A DNA stretch of 7,283 nucleotides from Ignavibacteriota bacterium (GTDB lineage Bacteria > Bacteroidota > Kapaibacteriia > Palsa-1295): NCBI GenBank assembly GCA_003151215.1, contig PLXB01000175.1, positions 1 to 7,283 on the forward strand, given 5' to 3'. Numbering within the stretch: position 1 is the first letter of the stretch; each line of letters starts with the position of its first letter. Both the position numbers and the translations under genes were made by a program. The notes beneath the pieces are model-generated. The model made no database searches and was not told the origin of the DNA. It saw nothing but the letters and a program-made list of their open reading frames with translations. Positions 1-6,664 of this stretch are shown here, piece after piece.

Positions 1-532
1 TTCCTTCGATTACAGAGGAGCAGTGGTAATTGAGGGAGGAGGGAGTGCGGCGATCGGTAGAGCTCAAGTATTGTCCGATCTGGGATACCCTTGTTGCCTG
101 TTGCTTGATTCGGATCTCACTGGCAATGAGCAAAAGAAAACAGAAGATAAATTGTCGATACTTAAGGGCAAAGGGGTAAAAGTAATTCAGTGGAATGACG
201 GGATGTGTATAGAGGAGCGTCTCTTTAGCGATTTGCCGCCGGAATGTCTTCGAAAGATTATGGAGTGTATCGCATCTCACAAGAATAATAATATCGAAAA
301 ATGTATTGCGGAGCAAATGGCTATTTCGTTCAATACTTTCGCGGAATTTCCATTTAATCAGCTTGATGCAAAGAGGAGGAAGAAACTTGGCACAATCTTC
401 CGAGATCAAGAATGGATGAAGACTATCCCCATCGGAGAAGAAATCGGAGAGATTATTTTCGATTACCTCAATAAGGATAAGTCAGATCTGAATGAAAAGT
501 TACGCCAACTTTTTGATTGGGTTTCAGGGTGA
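1..532 (+). CDS. gajA: OLD-family endonuclease, C-terminal TOPRIM part (GajA-like), cut by window start
   Basis: This is the 3' end of a gene whose reading frame is open to the left edge; 176 residues are visible. They look like the TOPRIM nuclease domain of an OLD-family ATP-dependent endonuclease. The visible pieces are a first strand ending in IEGGGS (the acidic E), a second strand LLLDSD with the DxD metal-binding pair about 25 residues later, then VIQWNDGMCIEE with another conserved acidic position. A later WMK may carry the lysine seen in this family. In known OLD proteins an N-terminal ABC-type ATPase precedes this domain; it must lie outside the window. The stop overlaps the start of the helicase gene by GTGA, so the two proteins are probably made together. 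OLD nuclease followed by a UvrD-like helicase is the Gabija arrangement, in which GajA cuts invading DNA. The GTG at 23 is internal to the domain and not a likely true start. Confidence 0.8.
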   Translation, partial: SFDYRGAVVIEGGGSAAIGRAQVLSDLGYPCCLLLDSDLTGNEQKKTEDKLSILKGKGVKVIQWNDGMCIEERLFSDLPPECLRKIMECIASHKNNNIEKCIAEQMAISFNTFAEFPFNQLDAKRRKKLGTIFRDQEWMKTIPIGEEIGEIIFDYLNKDKSDLNEKLRQLFDWVSG

Positions 533-1929
533 AAGAACTGCTTGATTCTGATCGGATCGTCATCACCGCACCCGCTGGCTGCGGGAAAACGCATCTCATT
601 GGTACAACACTTGCATTGTTGCCTGAAACAGAGAAGCGACACCTCATTTTAACCCACACTCATGCCGGAGTACGCTCGCTTCGATCAAAACTTCACAAGC
701 TATCCGTACCTTCGAAGAAATATCACCTATCGACCATCGCGGGTTTTGCAAAAAGGTACGCTCTGGCTTATCGTGAGTTGGCCGGTGTCTCCGACACATC
801 CACTTTTGATGAAATCACTGTAGGAGCTAATGCGATCATTAGAGAGTCATTCGGAAGGAAGATCATCACTTCGAGCTATTCGTCGATATTTATTGATGAG
901 TACCAAGATTGCACAACTCAACAACATCAGATCGCCTTAGCAGTGGCAGATTATTTACCCTCTCGTATTTTCGGTGACCCTTTGCAGGGGATTTTTGGGT
1001 TTGGCAGCAATCAGATCGTGAATTGGGAAACCGACGTTTTAACAAATTTTTCTGAAGGACCTGAACTCAATAATCCGTATAGATGGATAAATAATAATCC
1101 AGAGCTGGGATATTGGCTTTTGGATGTGCGGAGGTTACTACTGGAGGATAGAAATATAGAACTGGATAAAAAGCTGCCGAAGGGGTGCTTATGGCGAGTA
1201 AATACGAGGCAGGAGCAAATCAGTTCTTGCAAGGAATTTTTAAGCAGGAAATTTGAAACCGTGGTTGGTATTTTGAAATTTCCAGAGGCTGCCCATAGTT
1301 TCGCAAAATCATTAAGGGGAACGTATGACTCAATCGATGAAATTGAGGCAAAGGACCTTATGAGATTCGCCGATGCAATGCAAAACTCGGACGGTCAATC
1401 TTTATTGATGGCCTGCTTTGATTTCGCGGAGACATGCTTCACTGGAATGGGGATAGTAAAAACAAAAGTCATGCGGTCCATCTCTGGTAGCGCTCGACGT
1501 GCTGCCTTTCCAGAAAGCCTCAGTGGTATCCTTCTGTCGGGAAAAAACATCATTGCCAGTCCCGGAGCAAAGGCCATAAAGAGCTTCTTATCCGAAATCG
1601 ACATATTCTCCAAATCCGGTGCGTCTTATTGTTCCAGAAAGTCTCTCTGGAGAGACATACAGAAAATAATAATAAGAGTTGATCGAGGAATATCTCCGAA
1701 TTACCTTGAAGCCGCGAAGGAATTGAAAGATCATCAGCGCATAATTGGTCAGCCGCTTAGGAATCGAATTATAGCTCGACCATTACTAATAAAAGGGCTT
1801 GAGTTTCATAATTCAGTAGTGTTGGATGCCGATTCGCTTACGATCAAAGAGTTATATGTTTCCTTAACTCGTGCCTCAAATGCCATGATGATACACTCCA
1901 GCAAGCCAGTCCTCGGTAATAAACGGTAA
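529..1929 (+). CDS. gajB: UvrD/Rep-like superfamily 1 helicase (GajB-like)
   Basis: The protein has 466 residues from a GTG start at 529, chosen because GTG and the upstream TGA form a GTGA overlap. A TTG at 517 in the same frame would add four residues but has no advantage. Superfamily 1A helicase motifs run in order: Walker A APAGCGKT (14-21), motif Ia near LTHTHAG (41-47), Walker B DEYQD (123-127), motif III GDPLQGIFGF (149-158), NPYRW near 182-186, motif V KGLEFHNSVVLDAD (422-435) and motif VI LYVSLTRAS (442-450). The length is much shorter than UvrD/PcrA (about 700 or more) and close to GajB (about 500), so accessory domains are reduced. In Gabija the helicase-like partner assembles with GajA and is thought to sense or process DNA and activate the nuclease. 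A plain repair helicase is unlikely given the OLD partner. The family call is firm; the Gabija call is strong but rests on context. Confidence 0.85.
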   Translation: MKELLDSDRIVITAPAGCGKTHLIGTTLALLPETEKRHLILTHTHAGVRSLRSKLHKLSVPSKKYHLSTIAGFAKRYALAYRELAGVSDTSTFDEITVGANAIIRESFGRKIITSSYSSIFIDEYQDCTTQQHQIALAVADYLPSRIFGDPLQGIFGFGSNQIVNWETDVLTNFSEGPELNNPYRWINNNPELGYWLLDVRRLLLEDRNIELDKKLPKGCLWRVNTRQEQISSCKEFLSRKFETVVGILKFPEAAHSFAKSLRGTYDSIDEIEAKDLMRFADAMQNSDGQSLLMACFDFAETCFTGMGIVKTKVMRSISGSARRAAFPESLSGILLSGKNIIASPGAKAIKSFLSEIDIFSKSGASYCSRKSLWRDIQKIIIRVDRGISPNYLEAAKELKDHQRIIGQPLRNRIIARPLLIKGLEFHNSVVLDADSLTIKELYVSLTRASNAMMIHSSKPVLGNKR

Positions 1930-1940
1930 CAGACAAAATT

Positions 1941-1999
1941 GGGGGTGGAGATGTTGGAACCGGGCAATGTTTATTCGAATATAACTTTTCAAAAAAGCC
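1941..1999 (+). promoter_or_regulatory. Purine-rich possible ribosome-binding region and ambiguous leader before the SIR2-like gene
   Basis: The 70-bp gap after the helicase gene holds a purine-rich stretch GGGGGTGGAG (1941-1950) directly followed by ATG at 1951. That ATG opens a different frame from the SIR2-like protein and runs only to 2142. A run of six A residues (1991-1996) lies just before the ATG at 2000 that I use for the SIR2-like gene. Removing one base in that run would join the 1951 start to the SIR2 frame and add about 17 residues. No clear Shine-Dalgarno sequence precedes 2000. The leader may allow coupled initiation, slippage, or simply contain an indel; the sequence does not decide. 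Confidence 0.3.
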
Positions 2000-3082
2000 A
2001 TGGTAAAAGTAATCGAGCACGGGTACCTACAACCAATAGAGACTTTTATGGACATCGAAGGTCGAATATTCCCTCTCATAACAAGCGGATACTGCTTGTG
2101 GGTAGGCACCGGCATTACTCAACATATTGCTCAATTTGGTGATACCTCCACGCTATCGTGGGGTGGGTTGGTTGCAGCAATGGAAAAGAAGGCGAGTATT
2201 TCTGTTGTGTCGTCAGAATTTGCGGAGCGCTTACAAGCTGTCTATGGGAAACTCCCTTATGTTAATGTTCAGCAGGAATTACGAAAATTATTCCTGATTC
2301 CGCTTTCGGAAGCAATCCTAAAACTCGAAGAACTTCGGGTAAAAAATCCTCACGGATTTAAGAGAATTATTAATCCCATCATGAAACTGGGATTGAAGGC
2401 AAATACTATCGTCAACTTTAATATAGAATCCTTTTCATCGATTCTTCTCGCATTTACTTATGATTATCGAATAAAAAGTTTTAAGGCTTTGCGTGATCCA
2501 AAGGAAAGAAACGCGGCCACTCCGATCTTTCGTCATACTGATGAATACGGGAATGCGGAGAATCGCCACATAAGGGAGATTATTCATCCACACGGATCGC
2601 TTGAAGAGAGTGGTACCTGCGTATTAAAAAGTTCTGATTACGGAATCTTGAGTTCAACTCTTGGATTTGAGGTCGCAATCCACTCTGCTTTTTTAAGTCC
2701 TCTGGTAATTGTAGGAATGAGTCTTCAAGATGAATATTTATGTGATCAGCTTACAAAGTACCGGGGTGACATTCATGAGGTTCTCTGGTTTGTTGTCGAA
2801 ATGCCTTCGGATGAAAAATTGAAATGGGCTGAGAGAAATATGATAACGGTCGTTAAATTTGATTCCCCGAAGGATCTATGGGAATGTATTCATGAAACTT
2901 CACACATACCTAAAACTTCAGAACTGCTAATGAACGAAGGATGGAAGAAGGTGGTACATCTGGCAAAAGAGGTTATTGAGGGAAGAGAACAAATAAGGCG
3001 TGATATGCAAAACCCTGAGGTCAGCGAAGAAATGAGAGAATTGCTCCGAATGATTGCTATCGATCGAGGGATAATTCTTTGA
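2000..3082 (+). CDS. SIR2-like (sirtuin-fold) protein, putative NAD-consuming defence effector
   Basis: The protein has 360 residues. Near the N terminus it has a Rossmann-type nucleotide-binding loop LWVGTGIT (33-40) in place of the usual GAGxS. It is followed by LSWGGLVAAM (52-61), matching the SW/PSW-x-x-L pattern of SIR2_2-type domains. Further features are the strand IVNFNIES (137-144), where these proteins carry a catalytic Asn, IHPHGS (195-200) with the likely catalytic His198 before Gly, and IVGMSLQDEYL (237-247), the C-terminal 'G-x-S-x-x-D' signature. In known defence systems such as Thoeris ThsA and DSR, SIR2-like domains degrade NAD+ to stop infected cells. The last 70 residues or so are helical and charged, with no recognised domain. 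There are no membrane segments. It lies 70 bp after gajB on the same strand with no terminator between, so it is probably cotranscribed. The ATG at 2000 is used because the frame is closed by TAA at 1982-1984; see the leader entry for a possible 5' extension. Confidence 0.75.
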   Translation: MVKVIEHGYLQPIETFMDIEGRIFPLITSGYCLWVGTGITQHIAQFGDTSTLSWGGLVAAMEKKASISVVSSEFAERLQAVYGKLPYVNVQQELRKLFLIPLSEAILKLEELRVKNPHGFKRIINPIMKLGLKANTIVNFNIESFSSILLAFTYDYRIKSFKALRDPKERNAATPIFRHTDEYGNAENRHIREIIHPHGSLEESGTCVLKSSDYGILSSTLGFEVAIHSAFLSPLVIVGMSLQDEYLCDQLTKYRGDIHEVLWFVVEMPSDEKLKWAERNMITVVKFDSPKDLWECIHETSHIPKTSELLMNEGWKKVVHLAKEVIEGREQIRRDMQNPEVSEEMRELLRMIAIDRGIIL

Positions 3083-3138
3083 GTTAGCTAAATGCTCTTT
3101 TGTGGAACCTGTATGGGCGTCAACGTTGATTTATATAT
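3083..3138. repeat. Short leader before the integrase with two perfect 8-bp palindromes
   Basis: The 56 bp between the SIR2-like gene and the first recombinase contain TTAGCTAA (3084-3091) and CAACGTTG (3121-3128), both perfect palindromes, then an AT-only stretch leading into the ATG at 3139. There is no hairpin-plus-T terminator and no clear ribosome-binding site or sigma-70-type promoter. Spots like this beside an integrase gene often hold operator or attachment-site sequences, but short palindromes also occur by chance. Confidence 0.2.
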
Positions 3139-4449
3139 ATGCCACGATTACAAAAATACTGGGAAAACCGATCATCGCCATCATCGGCAGGCGAGCCGAC
3201 CCTCACAGGGCCGCATAAATTCAAGAACCGGCCATACTATGGCTTCATCCTTTACATGACCGATGCGCTGACAGGGAAGCGGCGTAAGCTGAAGAAATCT
3301 TCCGGCATCAGAGTTGACGATCCGAAAGGATTGGAGAAGGCCATAGCGGTTGGCCAAAAGATACTTGAACATTTCCGGAACAATGAGAACCCGAATGCTC
3401 CAAAGCGGCTGAAGAATTTTTTCGAATCATATCTGCACGATTGCGAATTAAAGGGGCTTTCAAATTCATACCTCCGGCAGATACGAGAATCTTTCAATGC
3501 TTTGATAGGGAAGTATGGCGCTGAAGTGCTTCTGAATGCAATCACTCCGGCAATGGTACGGACTTTTCTGTTGGAGGTCAAATCGAACAGTCGCGCTCAA
3601 GGCCATTACCGGTGCCTCCATGCAGCTTTCGAGCAAGCAGTGATAGATGGAGTGCTTGGCGAGAATTCCTTTGCTAAATTCGACAGTGCGGCGCTTCGCC
3701 GTAAACACAAGCCAAGACCGAGAGGGGTACTAACTCCTGAGCAGATAAAGCAGATCTACGATGCTATGCCACAAGTAACTTACACTGACCGTTTGATGGC
3801 GGCGGCGTTTCTTTTTGCCTTCGGTACCGGGATGCGCCGCTCCGAAATCTGCTATTTGCTGAATGATGCTATTGATTGGCACAAGAATGAGATTAATGTC
3901 CGGTCAACCGATGACTATACTCTAAAGACAAAATCTTCTGCCGGAGTGCTTCCAATGTCATCATACGCCGCTTTGGCGCTGTATGGGCAGATAAAGAACA
4001 AGGAAGCGCATAAAAGCGAAGCGGTGAGATCGTCCCGGTTTGTCTTTTGCAATTCGAGAGGGGAGGCATACCAACCGGATTCGCTTAGCCGATGGATAAT
4101 AAAAAGAGTACGGAGCGTTTGTAAGCAACTTGGAATCCCTCATGAAGGAATTGATCTCCATTCAGCACGCCACGCGCTCATTCAGCACCTGGTGGATTCT
4201 GGGACTACTCCTGTAACGGTATCGAAGTTTGCACGACATGCAAATCTTTCAACTACGCTATCGGCATACCACAAAATGTCAGACAGCAATGCGAAGTTTG
4301 AAGAACTGCTCATCATCACGAGCAAGATGCCATTGCCACAAAGCGGGATTGATTTGATCGATCAGAGCAGGGCAGTAGTGGCGGATGCTAAGTCAATGCG
4401 GGTCATTAAGCACACAGTGCTAATCGTATCGTTCAAAAAGGCAGCATAA
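3139..4449 (+). CDS. Tyrosine recombinase (integrase), catalytically complete
   Basis: A 436-residue phage-type integrase that would cut and rejoin DNA at attachment sites to move the element in or out of the chromosome. Domains: an N-terminal arm-type DNA-binding beta region around 30-60 (YYGFILYM, then GKRRKLKKSSGI), a helical core-binding domain about 88-175, and a catalytic domain about 195-390. The catalytic set is visible: Arg233 in GTGMRRSE, a lysine at 263 or 265 in LKTKSSAGVLP, His341 and Arg344 in LHSARH, His367 in ARHANLS and nucleophile Tyr377 in LSAYHK, ten residues after His367 as expected. The last 50 residues or so lie beyond the catalytic core and include a basic, hydrophobic tail of unknown role. 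The start ATG has no clear ribosome-binding site, but upstream sequence is noncoding and the next methionine (residue 40) would lose the arm domain. It ends 34 bp before a colinear, degenerate paralogue, probably in one transcript. Specific target site unknown. Confidence 0.92.
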   Translation: MPRLQKYWENRSSPSSAGEPTLTGPHKFKNRPYYGFILYMTDALTGKRRKLKKSSGIRVDDPKGLEKAIAVGQKILEHFRNNENPNAPKRLKNFFESYLHDCELKGLSNSYLRQIRESFNALIGKYGAEVLLNAITPAMVRTFLLEVKSNSRAQGHYRCLHAAFEQAVIDGVLGENSFAKFDSAALRRKHKPRPRGVLTPEQIKQIYDAMPQVTYTDRLMAAAFLFAFGTGMRRSEICYLLNDAIDWHKNEINVRSTDDYTLKTKSSAGVLPMSSYAALALYGQIKNKEAHKSEAVRSSRFVFCNSRGEAYQPDSLSRWIIKRVRSVCKQLGIPHEGIDLHSARHALIQHLVDSGTTPVTVSKFARHANLSTTLSAYHKMSDSNAKFEELLIITSKMPLPQSGIDLIDQSRAVVADAKSMRVIKHTVLIVSFKKAA

Positions 4450-4483
4450 TAAGAACCACCGAAATAAACTAAAGCGCAACATC

Positions 4484-5602
4484 ATGATTTCATATAACCC
4501 ACTTCGGGAGAAATTAAGCACTAAACTTCCGGTTAAGAAAGATGCCGATGAAAACTATTATGTCTTTCAAATTACCATTATTGATCAGAAGACAGGTCAG
4601 TCCCGTATTAGTGATGACATTAACACAGGGATACCCGTAGTTGCAGGTGGAAAAAATTATGCAAAAGCAATCAACGCGAGGGAACAAAGTGTTGCAAATA
4701 TTGAGGCAACAAATAAACTTGCCATCACAAGAAAAGTAATAGAATTCTTGGGCAAATATTGCGAGTTATGTGAAAGCAAGAATATTTCGCCATCATCTAC
4801 CCTCAAAGAGATCATTAGCGCTTCAAAAGCATTCATTGAATTTTCGAAATTTGGTAGTCGCGGTATTGCGGAAGTAACAGCAGCGAATCTGCGTTCGTTT
4901 TTTTCCGCTCCGGAGATCCTGCCTCATAGAGAACAGTATTACTTATGTCTTAAGGAAGCATTTGCTATCCGAAACTGGGAAAATCAACATAATCCTTTCG
5001 ATGAATTCGACTTCGCATTCATTCAAGAAGATAATCCTAATGCCGCGGTGATTCTTTCGCCTGAGCAAGTGTCTGATATATACATTGCCCTTCCTAAAAA
5101 TTCCTACCTCAACCGGATTTATGCGTCTTTTTTCCTGTTATTATGTGGGTCCAACTTAGATGTGAAAAGTGCGGCTAAACTAAAGCTTGACGACCTGGAC
5201 TGGGACCAAAAAACCATTGGAATAGTCCATATGACGAAATATGCCGAGATCGCGATTATCAACCAGTTGGAGAATAAGCAGGTTCATTCTACTCCAGATA
5301 TCCTTGTTTCACAATTCATCTTTTGCGATGAAAATGGAATCCCTTATAACATAGATTTCCTGATTAAAGAAATATACAAGCGTTCAAAACCGCTCTGCAG
5401 AGAACTAAAAATTCCCACAGAGGGATTAAAACTGCGTTTATTGCGGCATCGAATGATACAAAATGTAGTTTCGCAAGAAAGAGAGAGGGCTGCGATAGAG
5501 AGGTTGCTGGATCCGGCGGAGGAGTCAATACAAACCTTATTGGACAGAATTCTGGATATGAAGGCAAAATTACAATCGGTGCGTGAAACAATGAGCGAAT
5601 AG
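4484..5602 (+). CDS. Catalytically dead paralogue of the adjacent tyrosine recombinase
   Basis: The 372-residue frame is uninterrupted and aligns with the preceding integrase through most of its length. It shares an N-terminal beta region (YYVFQITI at 25-32, like YYGFILYM), ILSPEQVSDIY (190-200, like VLTPEQIKQIY), LDDLDW (235-240), QFIFCDENG (277-285, like RFVFCNSRG) and LRHRMIQ (320-326, like ARHALIQ). Yet the catalytic set is lost. By ungapped local alignment, Arg233 of the neighbour becomes Asp226, His341 becomes Arg318, His367 becomes Pro344 and Tyr377 becomes Asp354; only the second arginine (Arg321) remains. It therefore should not be able to recombine DNA. Because the frame is intact and the domains are retained, I infer a non-catalytic role such as DNA binding, a partner in a mixed synaptic complex, a directionality factor or a repressor. 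Simple early decay is the alternative. The C terminus (about 345-372) is helical and charged and lacks the neighbour's long tail. Confidence 0.85.
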   Translation: MISYNPLREKLSTKLPVKKDADENYYVFQITIIDQKTGQSRISDDINTGIPVVAGGKNYAKAINAREQSVANIEATNKLAITRKVIEFLGKYCELCESKNISPSSTLKEIISASKAFIEFSKFGSRGIAEVTAANLRSFFSAPEILPHREQYYLCLKEAFAIRNWENQHNPFDEFDFAFIQEDNPNAAVILSPEQVSDIYIALPKNSYLNRIYASFFLLLCGSNLDVKSAAKLKLDDLDWDQKTIGIVHMTKYAEIAIINQLENKQVHSTPDILVSQFIFCDENGIPYNIDFLIKEIYKRSKPLCRELKIPTEGLKLRLLRHRMIQNVVSQERERAAIERLLDPAEESIQTLLDRILDMKAKLQSVRETMSE

Positions 5603-5628
5603 CAAACTGCGTGAAAATTATTAATACA

Positions 5629-5659
5629 AAGGGGCTCTTACAGCCCCTTCGTTGTTTTT
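5629..5659 (+). terminator. Intrinsic terminator after the recombinase pair, possibly bidirectional
   Basis: An 8-bp perfect stem, AAGGGGCT (5629-5636) with AGCCCCTT (5642-5649), encloses the five-base loop CTTAC and is followed by a T-rich stretch GTTGTTTTT (5651-5659). It sits 26 bp after the stop of the dead recombinase, between convergent genes. Read from the other strand the stem is followed by TTTGTATTAAT, a weaker tail, so it could also end the minus-strand transcript that stops at 5690. Confidence 0.85.
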
Positions 5660-5689
5660 ATGAGATTAATGCAAATGCATGTCTGGAGC

Positions 5690-6664
5690 CTATTTCCATA
5701 TACTGACGGGGATATCAATACCAGTCGCAGAATCTTGGGATGTGATAGGCTTTGGAACAGGAAAGCTTTCAACATAAAGATCATTTTGCAACATTGAAAA
5801 TTGTTCCGACGATGGAAGCAGGAAGAATCGTCCGTTCTTCAATACCAAGATAGATCGAATTGTATCTTCTCTTCGCCCGAAACGGTATGATCTGATATTC
5901 GGCCTATAGAGGATATTTCTGATAGGAAGACCGGTCTGCAAATCCTGCACGCCCATTGCGCCGCAGTAATTCGTGAAAATTCCGACAACGTCATCGGAAT
6001 TAACAACAAAGAATTGATACCATTTCCCAGTGAACGGGTCTGTTGGATTCTGGAACCAGGTTTTCTCACTGACCTCTCTCGTCGTTGGAACCTGCCGTAC
6101 GACATGTATCGGACTCCCATCAAAGTCACCGATTTTTTTATCAATTTCCAAAATACTCCCATCCTTCATATAGACGTGACTCGTGACAATATTATATTCT
6201 CGATAAACACGTCTCGCATCCTCCGTTGCCAGATCTACAATATGATCGATTTGGTCAATCGGGAGTCTGACGTAACGCTTCCTTTCCTTTGACTCAACTA
6301 TCGGTACGTCTACTGAGACTTCTTTGTCAGAGGGAAAAAACCCCCTGCTATTATAGTATCTTGCCCCCTCGAACGATACTTCAAAATGATTCGGTAATGG
6401 ATTGATTTTCTCGGTTTCTTTATCAAATTGTATATCAATTAATCTATCGTCGCCGGCTGGGATATCAAAAATAATCTTATTCTGGTTTTCGTCAATGATT
6501 TTTCGCGAAGGATTTTGCGAAGTCGCAATTACGTTTATTGGTGTTGCCACGACTGAATTCATTTTTGCCGTCATATTGGATTGGTCGTCCGCATTGACAG
6601 TCTTTTTCTTAGTGTCTATTTCATTCATAATACGTGTTAGATTAGTGAAAAACCTTACGCTCAT
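5690..6664 (-). CDS. Unrecognised 324-residue protein, coupled to the rep-like gene
   Basis: I do not recognise this protein. Its ATG at 6664 overlaps the upstream gene's stop as ATGA, which supports that start; an internal ATG at residue 13 is an alternative. The first 60 residues or so are polar and low in complexity, rich in Asn, Lys, Thr and Asp, and are probably disordered. The rest looks mainly beta-stranded and soluble, with no signal peptide, no membrane segment and a single cysteine (234). A charged helical piece lies about 136-157 (IDQIDHIVDLATEDARRVY). Two similar strand-turn-strand pieces, VYMKDGSILEI (164-174) and LVLKNGRFFLL (273-283), hint at a repeated beta module. Being second in a rep-led operon, it may serve element replication, partition, packaging or regulation, but nothing in the sequence decides this. 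It converges on the recombinase pair. Confidence 0.7.
   Translation of the reverse strand: MSVRFFTNLTRIMNEIDTKKKTVNADDQSNMTAKMNSVVATPINVIATSQNPSRKIIDENQNKIIFDIPAGDDRLIDIQFDKETEKINPLPNHFEVSFEGARYYNSRGFFPSDKEVSVDVPIVESKERKRYVRLPIDQIDHIVDLATEDARRVYREYNIVTSHVYMKDGSILEIDKKIGDFDGSPIHVVRQVPTTREVSEKTWFQNPTDPFTGKWYQFFVVNSDDVVGIFTNYCGAMGVQDLQTGLPIRNILYRPNIRSYRFGRREDTIRSILVLKNGRFFLLPSSEQFSMLQNDLYVESFPVPKPITSQDSATGIDIPVSIWK

Noticed and set aside
1641..1656. Inverted repeat GTCTCT/AGAGAC with a four-base loop
   Set aside because: Short, wholly inside the helicase coding region and not followed by a T-tract; likely chance.
2000..3082. Reading the SIR2-like gene as part of a Thoeris system
   Set aside because: Thoeris needs a TIR-domain partner (ThsB); no TIR-like protein is visible in the window.
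3252..3581. Minus-strand open frame of 109 codons
   Set aside because: It lies opposite the well-supported integrase and shows no family signature.
3139..5602. A RIT (recombinase-in-trio) element
   Set aside because: Only two recombinase genes are present and the second lacks the catalytic residues; the convergent genes after the terminator are unrelated.
4484..5602. Calling the second recombinase a pseudogene
   Set aside because: There is no stop, frameshift or truncation of the fold; the replacements sit at catalytic positions while the flanking domains remain recognisable.
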